DNA of 64,000 bases from Ralstonia sp. TCR112 (GCF_007997035.1 NZ_VOSS01000019.1:1-64000), one strand, 5' to 3'; shown: positions 36,319 through 45,553, numbered from the stretch's first letter. Numbers and translations: made by a program. The notes: generated by a model from the letters alone, not told the origin.

Positions 36319-36807
36319 ATGGCCATGCAACTTTCCTCCCCTTCCGTTTCTACTGCGACCGCCGGCGCATCGGGCAGCGGAAGCAGCTCGGGCGCCGACA
36401 TCGAGCGCCTGCAGCGCCAGCTCAAGAACCTGCAGAAGTCGATGCAGGATCTTCCCGCGCAGAATCTGCCGCCCGATCAAGCACGCGAGCAGGCCCAGTT
36501 GCTGAGCCAGCAGATCCAGATCGTGCAGGCGCAGATCGCGCGCCTTCAGGCGCAGAACGGCCTCGAGCAAGCCGAGACCCGGCTGGAGAACCGCCACAAC
36601 GCATCCAAGAACGCTTCGGGCACAAGCAATACCGATGCGGCCGCCAAGGCCCGCACGACCGACAAGGTCACCGGTTCGTCCACCGTAAGCGACACCCGGC
36701 AGCACACTCGCGAGGCAGCGCAGGCGCAGGCGGCACAGGCTGCCCACCCCGCCAGCGCGGAGGCCATCACGCCGGCCAAGCCACCGCTGGTTTCCGTCAG
36801 GGCCTGA
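36319..36807 (+). CDS. FlxA-like protein
   Basis: The 162-residue soluble protein starts MAMQLSSPSVSTATAG with a Ser/Gly/Ala-rich head. A coiled-coil segment follows (IERLQRQLKNLQKSM, then QAQLLSQQIQIVQAQIARLQ) with the spacing found in FlxA-like proteins. The tail is Ala/Thr-rich. Function is unknown; flxA genes are FliA-controlled in enteric bacteria, and a FliA-like promoter is visible here. Start could be the second methionine. Confidence 0.65.
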   Translation: MAMQLSSPSVSTATAGASGSGSSSGADIERLQRQLKNLQKSMQDLPAQNLPPDQAREQAQLLSQQIQIVQAQIARLQAQNGLEQAETRLENRHNASKNASGTSNTDAAAKARTTDKVTGSSTVSDTRQHTREAAQAQAAQAAHPASAEAITPAKPPLVSVRA

Positions 36808-36962
36808 CGGGCGCAGCGCGGCGGCGGCTCTTTGTGGATGACGCCGTTGCCCACGCCTGACCGCCCTGCTCATCACCCCCTCCCATCGGGGGGACGCCAG
36901 CTTGCGGCGCCGACAGCGACAATCGCCGCGCCGCCATCCGATGTGCGGCATCGAGAACACGC

Positions 36963-38579
36963 ATGACCTCCGCTGCCAGCGACGCCGCCCTGCCCCCGAC
37001 CGCTCCTTCCGATCCGCATCGGGAGCGCACGCCCTCGCGCAATTTCTTTGCACGCCACTGGCGCGGCGATTACAGCCTCGCCCGGTCGTACTGGCTGCAT
37101 ACGGCGCTGATGCAGTTTGGTGTGGTGGCGCTCAGCGCCGGTGTCACGCACGCGCTCGCGCATAACGCCCCGGCGCGCGCGGCATCTGCCGCGCTGCTCG
37201 TGATTTACGTGATGGGATTGGCGCTGTGGATCTGGGCGGTGGTCGGCACCTGGCGCTCCGCGGATCGCGAACAGGCGCGCAACCGGCTTGCCGGCATGTC
37301 GAATCTGTGGCCGCTGATCGCCAAGGTGATGATCGTGGTTGGCGCCGTGGGCACCACCTCGCGCCTCATCAACGATGGGCCGCGCCTGGGCGCGCATCTG
37401 CGTACCGCGCTCGGTGAGCAGGCGGCCTCGCCATTTACCGTGATGCCGCAACGCGATGGACGCGCCATCCTGTTCAGCGGCGGCATCAACGACGGCGCCG
37501 CCGATGCACTGGAAGCCGCGCTGCGCAAGGCGCCGAACGCCACGGCCGTCGTGCTCCGCTCCGAGGGCGGCTGGCTGCGCGAAGGCACGCTGGTGGCAGA
37601 CGTCATCCGCCGCCGCCATCTGCGCACGTATGTTGAGCGCAGCTGCGCTTCCGCTTGCACGATCGCCTTCCTCGCAGGGGCGGACCGCGCCGCAGCACCA
37701 GGCGCGCGCATCGGCTTCCACCGCCCACGTGCGGTCGGCGCCGAGCACGACCAAACCCCGGGCGCGATCGACAGCGAACTCTGGCGAGCATATTCGGATG
37801 CCGGTCTACCCGACGCCTTCGTGCGCCGCGTGCAGGACACGCCGTTCGACCAGATGTGGTTTCCCACCGCGCAGGAATTGCTCGCCGACCACGTCGTCAC
37901 GCGCACATCGCCCGGTGGCGAATACGCGACGATGGCCACGCAGCTGAATACGCGCGAAGCGCTGGCGGCGGAATTGCGCAGCGCCCCGCTGTACGCCGCA
38001 CTGGAACGCAAGTACCCCGCGCACTTCAGCCGGCTGATCGACACGCTGTGGCCGGAGCTGCAGCGCAACGTTACCGATGCGCAGATCGTGGCGCTGCTGC
38101 GCGAGCAAACGGGCAAGCTGTACCGTGCGCTGATTCCGACTGCGCCCGACGCGCTGCTCTTCGCCAACGCGCAACTCACGCTGGAACAGGCCCAGGCCTT
38201 GCAGCGCGTGAGCCCTGAAGCCTGCGTGGCCTATCTGGACGGCACGTCCGGCGCGAGCGCCGCTGCCGCGCGATTGCCGCGCGCCCTCGTGACGCGCGAG
38301 CAGGCTCTGTTTTCAGACCTGATGCAGGCCGCCGACCCAGACCACGCGCCGGTTGTCACGCGCGCTCAGACCCTGCCGGTGCTGCAACTCGCCGTGGCCG
38401 CGCTTCCCATGGCCGAGCAGCGCGTACTGACCGTCCCGGCGCTGCGCCACACCGCCCCGCCCGCCGAGCGCTGCCAGGCGCTGATCGGTTTCTCCCGCTC
38501 CATCCTGGCCCTGCCGGAAGCCGAACGCGCGCTGGCGCTGCGGGGCATGTACGCCGATATCTCTGCCCCCGATGCGTGA
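36963..38579 (+). CDS. Membrane protein with ClpP/crotonase-like periplasmic serine domain
   Basis: The 538-residue protein has a Pro-rich head, about three membrane segments between residues 45 and 135, then a ClpP-like fold with ILFSGGINDGAADALEAAL, VVLRSEGGWLREGTLVADV and SCASACTIAFLAGADRAAA, where the serine of CASAC is the likely nucleophile. A soluble helical C-terminal half follows. It resembles COG3904-type predicted periplasmic proteins. Substrate and partner are unknown. No close operon partner is seen. Confidence 0.65.
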   Translation: MTSAASDAALPPTAPSDPHRERTPSRNFFARHWRGDYSLARSYWLHTALMQFGVVALSAGVTHALAHNAPARAASAALLVIYVMGLALWIWAVVGTWRSADREQARNRLAGMSNLWPLIAKVMIVVGAVGTTSRLINDGPRLGAHLRTALGEQAASPFTVMPQRDGRAILFSGGINDGAADALEAALRKAPNATAVVLRSEGGWLREGTLVADVIRRRHLRTYVERSCASACTIAFLAGADRAAAPGARIGFHRPRAVGAEHDQTPGAIDSELWRAYSDAGLPDAFVRRVQDTPFDQMWFPTAQELLADHVVTRTSPGGEYATMATQLNTREALAAELRSAPLYAALERKYPAHFSRLIDTLWPELQRNVTDAQIVALLREQTGKLYRALIPTAPDALLFANAQLTLEQAQALQRVSPEACVAYLDGTSGASAAAARLPRALVTREQALFSDLMQAADPDHAPVVTRAQTLPVLQLAVAALPMAEQRVLTVPALRHTAPPAERCQALIGFSRSILALPEAERALALRGMYADISAPDA

Positions 38580-38588
38580 AGCGGTACG

Positions 38589-39296
38589 TCAGCTCGAACG
38601 CAGCGTAGCCAGCGACGCGCGCTGACGACCCGCCTCATCAAAGTTGTCGGGCGACAGCCATTGCTCGAATGCGGCCCGCACCTGCGGCCAATCGGCATCG
38701 ATGATGGAGAACCACGCGGTATCGCGGCTGCGCCCCTTGTAGACAACGGCCTGGCGGAAGATGCCCTCGAACTGGAAGCCCAGCCGCTGCGCGGTCTGCC
38801 GCGACGGTGCGTTCAGGCTGTCGCACTTCCATTCGTAGCGCCGGTAGCCGAGGTTTTCAAAGACGTGCTTCATCAGCAGGAACTGCGCTTCCGTCGATGC
38901 CGGCGTTCGCTGCAGCAACGGTGAAAACGTCACCGCCCCCACCTCCACCACGCCGTGGTCTGGCGTGATGCGCATCAGCGCCAGCGTGCCCACTGGGCGT
39001 TCAGTGCGCATGTCGACGACTGCGTACTGCAGCGGATCGCGCTTCGCCGCAATGCGCTCGATATAGGCGCGGTGTGCCGCTGCATCGGCAAAGGGCCCTT
39101 CCACCATGTAGGTCCAGACGCGGTCGTCCGGTGCCTGGCTGAACGCCTGGAACAACGCGTCGGCATGGCGTGCCGCATCAAGCGGCTCGAGCCGGCAGTA
39201 GCGGCCGGCGAGCGGCGTGTGCGGCGGCAGCGGACGGGCCGTCCAGTCGGGCAGCGGCGCGCCAATGGGTTGCTGATAAGCGTTGAGGGTGGCCAT
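38589..39296 (-). CDS. GNAT-family N-acetyltransferase (RimJ/RimL type)
   Basis: The 235-residue protein has a RimL-type GNAT layout: LEPLDAARHADALFQAFS, then PVGTLALMRITPDHGVVEVG, then ENLGYRRYEWKCDSLNAPSR followed by RLGFQFEGIFRQAVVYKGRS. The final segment is the family's acceptor-loop region. Such enzymes modify N termini of proteins or small amines; the target is not known. The ATG (MATLNAY) is nine codons inside a longer frame. Confidence 0.85.
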   Translation of the reverse strand: MATLNAYQQPIGAPLPDWTARPLPPHTPLAGRYCRLEPLDAARHADALFQAFSQAPDDRVWTYMVEGPFADAAAHRAYIERIAAKRDPLQYAVVDMRTERPVGTLALMRITPDHGVVEVGAVTFSPLLQRTPASTEAQFLLMKHVFENLGYRRYEWKCDSLNAPSRQTAQRLGFQFEGIFRQAVVYKGRSRDTAWFSIIDADWPQVRAAFEQWLSPDNFDEAGRQRASLATLRSS

Positions 39297-39533
39297 GCGT
39301 GGAGCCTGAATCGAGAGCGACAAGGAGCCTTCACCCTACCGGACACTCTGGCTCCACGGAAAGAGCCATGGAGGCCCACAACGATAGAGCCACATCCAGC
39401 ACCCCACGCGCGGATTAATCCGTTCGATGCCCCGCCACACACCGATAGCGCACGTGCATGCAAATCGATATGTTGGCGGCGGGGGAGACGGCGCCACGAA
39501 TAGGCGCGGGCATAGGCATTGCTGTGCAGGGGT

Positions 39534-40268
39534 ATGCACGCGCCCTCGGAATCGTCCGCCATCTTTTCTGCCAGGAGCCCGCGAGTGGCGCCGTTCATTA
39601 CAGAGTGGTATCGCCGCGGGGGCCGCCACGTCCGTTACGCCTGCGCGGCCGCATGGATGGCCCTCGCCGGCATGGCACCCGGCAGCCCAGCGTGGGGGGC
39701 GCCGAAATTCGCCTACCCCGTCACGCAGCGCATCGACGCCGGTGCGAGCATCGCCGTGCCGCGCACGTGGGGCCCATTGCGGCTGAACGGCGACACACCC
39801 ATCCCGTCGGTTGCGGCGACCATCAACTCGCCTTTCGGTCCATCACGTCTGGTGTTTGCGCAGCAAACGGTCGCGCCGGAGAGCTTCGCGCTGGTCACGG
39901 TGCGTAAATCGGATTTCGACAAAGGCACGCCTGATTACCTGGAGACGTTGCGCCCGCGGGATCTGGCGATCCTGCTCACGCACATGGAGTCGCGCGTGCA
40001 TGGCGATCGCCCGGCCTGGGCCTCCCGCCTCGTGCGTGGCCGGGCTCCGACGCAGCAGGTCGTCGGCGGGCGCCGGGTCATTTACTGGGAAGGCGAATGG
40101 AACACGTCGGCGGCCCGGACAGTCGTCGTTCGGGGGTATGCATTCTTTGGCAATGGCGCCGTCTATCTGCTGCGCATATTCGGCACCGCGGGGCACAGCG
40201 AACCAGCCGAATTTGCCGAAGAAGCGCGCTTTGCCGACATGGTTGCCGCCACCTTCCGCACGAAATAG
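39534..40268 (+). CDS. Hypothetical probably exported protein
   Basis: I do not recognise this family. A hydrophobic Ala-rich segment (YACAAAWMALAGMAPGSPAWGA) near residue 45 looks like a signal peptide with a long N region, or the true start is further in. The mature part has VAATINSPFGPSRLVFAQ, YLETLRPRDLAILLTHMES and RVIYWEGEWNTSA. Its last 40 residues resemble the closing part of small periplasmic stress-like proteins but show no catalytic motif. Confidence 0.45.
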   Translation: MHAPSESSAIFSARSPRVAPFITEWYRRGGRHVRYACAAAWMALAGMAPGSPAWGAPKFAYPVTQRIDAGASIAVPRTWGPLRLNGDTPIPSVAATINSPFGPSRLVFAQQTVAPESFALVTVRKSDFDKGTPDYLETLRPRDLAILLTHMESRVHGDRPAWASRLVRGRAPTQQVVGGRRVIYWEGEWNTSAARTVVVRGYAFFGNGAVYLLRIFGTAGHSEPAEFAEEARFADMVAATFRTK

Positions 40269-40448
40269 CCACCGCGCCTTCGCCCTGATTGTTGCAACGC
40301 AACAACAAGCGTCCCACGCCTAACAGCCCCGGTTCCCAAGCGCAGGCCCGTCCACGCAAGGGCTGAAATCTGTTGTTACTCTTGGAACAGTCTGTTCACC
40401 CGGCGCCGTATTGTTCTTCCGCATTGCAACACCTACACTTCGTGACAG

Positions 40449-40475
40449 TTGTTCAGACATCGATTGCCTGAACAA
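40449..40475. promoter_or_regulatory. TTGTTCAG/CTGAACAA inverted repeat
   Basis: Perfect eight-base arms are separated by 11 bases, about 26 bases upstream of a small ORF. The surrounding sequence also contains GCATTGCAACAC and CAATGCAAGTGTTG, a second outer inverted repeat. The arrangement looks like a dimeric operator or an RNA stem. Confidence 0.5.
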
Positions 40476-40501
40476 GCAATGCAAGTGTTGTAAGGAGAAC
40501 A

Positions 40502-40600
40502 ATGATGAAATGGTTGGATATTGGCGCCGTCATGGCCGCCTGGATTGCGAGCTGCGTGGCAGCCGGCTGGCTCATCAGCGCCGCCGCTTTCCTGGCTTAA
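40502..40600 (+). CDS. Small 32-residue membrane peptide
   Basis: MMKWLDIGAVMAAWIASCVA followed by AGWLISAAAFLA is a short single-helix hydrophobic peptide. The start codon has an excellent ribosome site, TAAGGAGAACA, five bases ahead. An inverted-repeat operator lies upstream and a strong GC hairpin follows at 40623. The gene is too short to assign; similarity to other small inner-membrane peptides is only general. Confidence 0.5.
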   Translation: MMKWLDIGAVMAAWIASCVAAGWLISAAAFLA

Positions 40601-40622
40601 CGCCCCTGCCCTAAAGGCAAAA

Positions 40623-40654
40623 CGGCCGAGCGGGAACCCCTTCCCCGCCCGGCC
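40623..40654. terminator. GC-rich hairpin after the small membrane peptide
   Basis: CGGCCGAGCGGGAA pairs with TTCCCCGCCCGGCC with small mismatches, between the convergent small ORF and the flavin reductase gene. There is no T-run. Confidence 0.4.
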
Positions 40655-40679
40655 CTGAACACCCCGGTTGATCGATTCG

Positions 40680-41234
40680 TCAGGCTGGCTTCTGACCCGC
40701 CCACTCGACGAATCGGTCGACAAACCCCTGCAAGAACTGGCGCGTCCGCGCATCCGTCACCCCGCCCTGGGCATCAAAGGGCTCCCCCGCAAAGTGGAAG
40801 AACACCTCCGGCAAGGGCAAGACCTTCACGCCGACCGCCGCGAGCACATTACGCAATTGCGCCTGCGACAACGCCGTGCCGATTGCGCCCGGCGAAGCCC
40901 CCGCAATGCCGGCCGGTTTACCGCCCCACACGCTCTGGCCGTACGGCCGAGACCCCCAGTCAATCGCATTCTTCAGTACGCCCGGTATGCCGCGGTTGTA
41001 TTCCGGCGTCACGAATAACAGCGCATCCACGCCCGCCACCGCCGCCTTGAAGCGCTGTACCGGCTCGGGCAGGCTCGCGTCGAGGTCCTGGTTGTAGAGC
41101 GGCAGCTCGCCAATTTCGATGAACTGCGCGGTCGCCCCCGACGGCAGCAAGCCTGCCAGCGCTTGCGCCAGCTGGCGGTTGAACGACGCCTTGCGCAGGC
41201 TGCCGACGATCACTCCGATAGTCAGATTGCTCAT
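40680..41234 (-). CDS. NAD(P)H-dependent FMN reductase (flavodoxin-like)
   Basis: The 184-residue protein has the family signature GVIVGSLRKASFNRQLAQAL (phosphate loop), IGELPLYNQDLD, and FVTPEYNRGIPGVLKNAIDW, with GGKPAGIAGASPGAIG later. These enzymes reduce quinones, chromate or azo dyes with NAD(P)H and bound FMN. The substrate is not known. Confidence 0.88.
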   Translation of the reverse strand: MSNLTIGVIVGSLRKASFNRQLAQALAGLLPSGATAQFIEIGELPLYNQDLDASLPEPVQRFKAAVAGVDALLFVTPEYNRGIPGVLKNAIDWGSRPYGQSVWGGKPAGIAGASPGAIGTALSQAQLRNVLAAVGVKVLPLPEVFFHFAGEPFDAQGGVTDARTRQFLQGFVDRFVEWAGQKPA

Positions 41235-41277
41235 GAATGCTCCTTGCGTGCAAAACAGTTCGGGATGGCGCTGACGC

Positions 41278-42495
41278 TCAATCCGCCGTCGCCGGTTCGG
41301 GGGCCACCTCCCGCTTGAGGCGGTTGATCAGGGCAAACATCAGCGGGTTCAGCAGAATCGACAGAATCGCTGCCGACAACAGCAGCCCCCGCGCACGGTC
41401 GGGCAGGATTTGCAGACTGATCCCGAGCCCAATCAGGATGAACGAAAACTCGCCGATCTGCGCGAGGCTGGCGGAAATCGTGAGCGCCGTGCGGTTGCCG
41501 TGGCCAAACGCGCGCACCACCGCAAACGCCGCCAGCGACTTGCCCACCACCACGATCAGCACCGTGCCCAGCACCGCCCAGGGGTCTTCGATCAACACCC
41601 TCGGATCGAACAGCATGCCCACCGACACGAAAAACAGCACCGCAAATGCGTCGCGCAGCGGCAGCGATTCTTCCGCCGCGCGCTGGCTGAATTCGGACTC
41701 GGCCAGCACCATGCCCGCAAAGAACGCGCCGAGCGCGAACGACACGCCAAACAGCACCGTGGCGCCATAGGCGACACCCAGCGCCGTGGCGAGCACGCCC
41801 AGGCGGAACAGCTCGCGGCTGCCCGTCATGACGATGCGCTCGAGCATCCACGGGATCACGCGGCGGCCCACCACCAGCATCAGCGCGGCAAACGCCACCA
41901 CCTTGGAGAGCGTGACCGCAAGCACCTTGACGATGTCCCACGCGCTGACCGCCGTGCTGCCGGCGCCGCCCAGCGCACCCGCCAAGGCAGGCAGCAGCAC
42001 GAGCGTCACCACCATCACCAAGTCTTCCACGATCAACCAGCCGACGGCGATGTGGCCTTCGTGCGAGTTGTCGATACCGCGATCTTCCAGCGCCTTGAGC
42101 AGCACCACCGTGCTCGCCACCGAGAGCGCCAGGCCGAATACCAGCCCCGGCCCCCAATCCCACCCGAGCAGCCACGCCAGCCCCATGCCCATGAGCGTGG
42201 CAAGCGCAATCTGGCCGATGGCGCCCGGAATGGCGATGGCCTTCACCGCCAGCAGCTCCTTCATCGAGAAGTGCAGCCCCACGCCGAACATCAGGAGGAT
42301 CACGCCCAGCTCGGCCAGCTGCGGCGCGAGGCTTTGGTCGGCCACGAAACCGGGCGTGAACGGTCCGGCCACCACACCCGCCATCAGGTAGCCCACCAAT
42401 GGCGGCAGCCGCAGGCGCTGCGCGATGGTGCCGAAGATGAAGGCCAGCACGATGCCACCGATGATGGTGGAGATGAGCGGGGTGTCTACGTGCAT
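41278..42495 (-). CDS. CPA2-family cation:proton antiporter (YbaL/Kef type without RCK domain)
   Basis: The 405-residue protein has about twelve membrane segments, with MFGVGLHFSMKELLAVK, SVASTVVLLKALEDRG and GWLIVEDLVMVVTLVLLPAL in YbaL-like order. It ends after the membrane domain without the C-terminal TrkA-N/RCK nucleotide-binding domain present in E. coli YbaL and KefB, so regulation must differ. Cation specificity is not known. It lies downstream of, and divergent from, a CoA transferase operon. Confidence 0.85.
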   Translation of the reverse strand: MHVDTPLISTIIGGIVLAFIFGTIAQRLRLPPLVGYLMAGVVAGPFTPGFVADQSLAPQLAELGVILLMFGVGLHFSMKELLAVKAIAIPGAIGQIALATLMGMGLAWLLGWDWGPGLVFGLALSVASTVVLLKALEDRGIDNSHEGHIAVGWLIVEDLVMVVTLVLLPALAGALGGAGSTAVSAWDIVKVLAVTLSKVVAFAALMLVVGRRVIPWMLERIVMTGSRELFRLGVLATALGVAYGATVLFGVSFALGAFFAGMVLAESEFSQRAAEESLPLRDAFAVLFFVSVGMLFDPRVLIEDPWAVLGTVLIVVVGKSLAAFAVVRAFGHGNRTALTISASLAQIGEFSFILIGLGISLQILPDRARGLLLSAAILSILLNPLMFALINRLKREVAPEPATAD

Positions 42496-42747
42496 GCGGT
42501 CCTGGAATGGAAATGGGGCGGGTTCAGAGACAGGAGGAGCGGAAATGCTGGGAAAGGGCCGATCGGCCCTGGTGCGACAACTGCGGCGCGGATTTGTTCT
42601 TGGTGCGTCACAACTATAAGGATTGCCCTTTGCGAAACCTTACGAAGCAAATGTCATGCAGAAGACATCGCGGCAAAAACACCGCTCCTACACTGCGCCG
42701 CAGACCGCTCGCCCAGGACGGCGAGGGCGACCCTCAGGAGACAACCC

Positions 42748-43509
42748 ATGCGCTACGCCAACAAAGTCCTTCCCGTGGACGAGGCCATCGCCCACGTCCG
42801 CAGCGGCAGCCGCCTGATGCTGGGCGAATTCGTGGGCGCCGGCGAGCCGGCCTGCTGCATCGAGGCGCTGCTTGCCAGCGGCATCGGGCAACTCACGCTG
42901 ATCACCAACACGCCGGGGCTGCGCGGCGGCTTTCTCAAAGCCCGGCTGTTCAGCTCGGGCCAACTGGCCGAGTTCATCGGGACGCACGTCGGCACGACGG
43001 ACGAATCGACGCAGGCTTACCTGACCGACTCCGTGCGCGTAGCTGAGTTCTTTCCGATGGGCACCTGGGCGGAAAAAGTGCGCGCGGGTGCGCTGGGCCT
43101 GGGCGGCGCCCTCGTGCCGGTGGGCGTGGGCATCCTCGACCAGCCCGGAATGTTTCCCAAGCGCGGCGCCCCCAAGCAGACGCTCACCGTCGACGGCACG
43201 ACGTGCTTCGTCGAGCCGCCCCTGCGCGCCGACGTGTCGATCATCAAGGGCTGGCGCGCCGATACCTTCGGCAACGTGGAGTTTCGCGGCACGGCGCTGC
43301 AGAACCAGCGCGACATCGCCATGGCCGGCGACTACACCATCGTCGAGGTGAACGAGATCGTCGAAGTGGGCACGATTCCGCCCGAGCGCGTCGGCTGCCC
43401 GGGCGTGTTCGTCAATGCGGTGGTGCAAGGGCTGTCGCTGCAAGACCAGCATGCGCTCTACAAGCACCACTGGACGAAGCTCGGCCGCCTGCCCGCTGCC
43501 GAAGCGTGA
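42748..43509 (+). CDS. 3-oxoacid CoA transferase subunit A-like
   Basis: The 253-residue protein has the family I CoA-transferase alpha-subunit core: VRSGSRLMLGEFVGAGEP, LTLITNTPGLRGGFLKA, VGVGILDQPGMFPKRGAP and NVEFRGTALQNQRDIAMAGD. A good ribosome site (CAGGAGACAACC) precedes ATG. It pairs with the next gene, whose start is 29 bases further on. Acid specificity is not known. Confidence 0.9.
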   Translation: MRYANKVLPVDEAIAHVRSGSRLMLGEFVGAGEPACCIEALLASGIGQLTLITNTPGLRGGFLKARLFSSGQLAEFIGTHVGTTDESTQAYLTDSVRVAEFFPMGTWAEKVRAGALGLGGALVPVGVGILDQPGMFPKRGAPKQTLTVDGTTCFVEPPLRADVSIIKGWRADTFGNVEFRGTALQNQRDIAMAGDYTIVEVNEIVEVGTIPPERVGCPGVFVNAVVQGLSLQDQHALYKHHWTKLGRLPAAEA

Positions 43510-43537
43510 TCGTCAGACCCACAACAAGGAGACCGCC

Positions 43538-44212
43538 ATGCAAGCCCTGCCCGAAACGCCCAAGCAACGCATTGCCGCCCGCTGCGCGCTGGAACTGCGC
43601 GCCGGCGAAGTCGTCAACCTTGGCTTGGGAATCCCCACGCTCACGGCCAACTACCTGGACGCCAATGCCGGCGTCATCTTCCATACCGAAAACGGCGCCT
43701 TCGGCTTTGGCGGACGCCCGCCGCTGGACGCCATCGACAGCGACTTCACCAACGCCGGCTGCGAGCCCATCACGCTGATGCCAGGCGCGGCGCTCATGGA
43801 CCTCGCCACCTCGCTCGGTGCAATGCGCAACGGCTACATCGACGTGACGATCCTCGGCGCGTTGCAAGTGGACGCGCTGGGCAACCTCGCCAACTGGGCG
43901 TGCGATCGCAACGGCAAATGGTGGCCGGGCATTGGCGGGGCAATGGACCTCTGCTACGGCACGCGCAAGGTGATTGCCGCGCTGGCGCACACCGACAAGC
44001 ACGGCAATTCCAAGATCCTGCCGCGCTGCACGCTGCCGCTCACGGGCCGGGGATGCGTGAAGGTCATCGTCACCGAGCACGCCGTGTTCGACGTGACCGA
44101 CGCGGGGCTGGTGCTGCGGGAAATCCTCTCGCATGCGACACTCGACGACATTCGCGCCATGACGGCAGCGCCCTTCACGCTGGCGCCGCTGCTGCAGATG
44201 CGCGCCGCCTGA
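43538..44212 (+). CDS. 3-oxoacid CoA transferase subunit B-like
   Basis: The 224-residue protein has VVNLGLGIPTLTANYL and the catalytic glutamate in FHTENGAFGFGG, then GYIDVTILGALQVDALGNLAN. These are family I CoA-transferase beta-subunit motifs. The ribosome site AAGGAGACCGCC precedes ATG. It follows subunit A in the same operon as an isomerase and a Crp-type regulator. Confidence 0.92.
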   Translation: MQALPETPKQRIAARCALELRAGEVVNLGLGIPTLTANYLDANAGVIFHTENGAFGFGGRPPLDAIDSDFTNAGCEPITLMPGAALMDLATSLGAMRNGYIDVTILGALQVDALGNLANWACDRNGKWWPGIGGAMDLCYGTRKVIAALAHTDKHGNSKILPRCTLPLTGRGCVKVIVTEHAVFDVTDAGLVLREILSHATLDDIRAMTAAPFTLAPLLQMRAA

Positions 44213-44221
44213 GGAGACGCC

Positions 44222-44856
44222 ATGCCCACCACCGTCGATTGGTTCTTCGATGTCATCTCGCCGTTTGCCTATCTGCAGCTCGAACAGTTCGATGCGCTGC
44301 AGCAGGCGAACGACATCGTCATCCGCCCGCGCCCACTGGTGCTGGGTGCGATCCTCCATCACTGGGGGCAGAAGGGCCCGGCGGAGATCACCTCCAAACG
44401 CGTGTTCACGTATCGGCATGCGCTGTTTCGCGCGCAGCAGCTCGGCATTCCGTTTCGCATGCGCCCGCGCACCCGTTCAACCCGATCAAGGCATTGCGGC
44501 TGACGATTGCGATGGGCGGCTCGCTCGACGCCGTCCGGGCGGTGTTCCGGCATATCTGGCGCGACGGCAACGATGTGGCGTCGCCGGAGGGCTTTGCCGC
44601 GCTGTGCGAGGCGGTCGGCTTTGCAGAAGGCGCCACCGCTGTCGAACAACCGGCCGTGAAAGACGCGCTGCGTGCGCACACCGATGCGGCCATCGCGCTC
44701 GGCGTGTTCGGGGTGCCCACGCTGGTGCACGACGGCGAGCTGTTCTGGGGAGAAGACGCGACCGACATGTTCCTGCAGAGCCTGCGCGCTGGCTGGCTCT
44801 CCACGCCCGAAGCGCAGCGCGTGAGCACGCTGCCGGTGGGCATTCAACGTGGCTGA
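44222..44856 (+). CDS. 2-hydroxychromene-2-carboxylate isomerase-like (DsbA fold), frameshifted
   Basis: The N-terminal part reads VDWFFDVISPFAYLQLEQF, the glutathione S-transferase kappa/HCCA isomerase start with the active-site serine. The frame is lost near 44464, and the remainder appears as LDAVRAVFRHIWRDGNDVAS to FGVPTLVHDGELFWGEDATD. Adding one C restores RMRPAHPFNPIKALRLTIAM, so a single-base deletion is likely. Length would be about 211 residues. HCCA-type enzymes act in aromatic catabolism; the substrate is not known. Confidence 0.82.
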
Positions 44857-45553
44857 GCACGACACCAGCTCGCGCCCCGGCATCAGCCGCGCACGGCTGG
44901 CGCATATCGCGGCGTGGTCCATCGATCTGCCCGCGGAAGAAGCCGACCGCGCCTGTGCCGGCATCGTTGAGAAAACCTACGCGCGGGGCGCCTGCATTTG
45001 CCCGAAAAACACGTTGCTGGAGAGCTGGACGGGCGTGGTGACGGGCCTCATCAAGATCGGCACGGTGTCGCCCGAAGGGCGCAGCGTCACGTTTACGGGC
45101 GTGCCGGCCGGCGGCTGGTTTGGCGAAGGCACGGTGCTCAAGAACGAGCCGCGCCGCTACGACATCGTTGCGCTGCGCGACACGCGCATGGCCTTCATGG
45201 ACCGCACCACCTTCATGTGGCTCGTTGAAAACAGCGTCGCGTTCAACCGCTTCCTGGTGAAGCAGCTCAACGAGCGGCTCGGGCACTTCATGGCGCTGCT
45301 GGAATACGACCGGCTGCTCGATGTCACGCCGCGCCTGGCGCGTTGCATTGCATCGCTGTTCAACCCGGTGCTCTACCCGGGCGCGGGCGACCACCTGGAG
45401 ATCACGCAGGAAGAACTCGGCCTGCTTTCCGGCATGACGCGGCAGGTGGCCAACCAGTCGCTCAAGGCCCTGGAGAAGGACGGCGTGGTGCGGCTCGAAT
45501 ACGGCGGCGTGACGGTCGTCGACCTCGATCGGCTGCGCAGCTACGGCGCCTGA
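44849..45553 (+). CDS. Crp/Fnr-family transcriptional regulator
   Basis: The 234-residue protein has an N-terminal cyclic-nucleotide-fold domain (LIKIGTVSPEGRSVTFTGVP and GGWFGEGTVL) and a C-terminal helix-turn-helix with ITQEELGLLSGMTRQVANQSL. Fnr-type iron-sulfur cysteines are absent (only CAGI and CICP), so it is not an oxygen sensor. The start is GTG, overlapping the isomerase gene, so it is cotranscribed and likely regulates the CoA transferase operon. Confidence 0.85.
   Translation: MAEHDTSSRPGISRARLAHIAAWSIDLPAEEADRACAGIVEKTYARGACICPKNTLLESWTGVVTGLIKIGTVSPEGRSVTFTGVPAGGWFGEGTVLKNEPRRYDIVALRDTRMAFMDRTTFMWLVENSVAFNRFLVKQLNERLGHFMALLEYDRLLDVTPRLARCIASLFNPVLYPGAGDHLEITQEELGLLSGMTRQVANQSLKALEKDGVVRLEYGGVTVVDLDRLRSYGA

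Noticed and set aside
42507-42700. Short Cys-containing frame (CDNCGADLF) upstream of the CoA transferase operon
   Set aside because: A chance zinc-ribbon-like match. No ribosome site matches it and the frame continues into antisense-like sequence.
41410-42747. Upstream extension of CoA transferase subunit A
   Set aside because: The extension is antisense to the antiporter and lacks CoA-transferase similarity; the ATG at 42748 has a good ribosome site.
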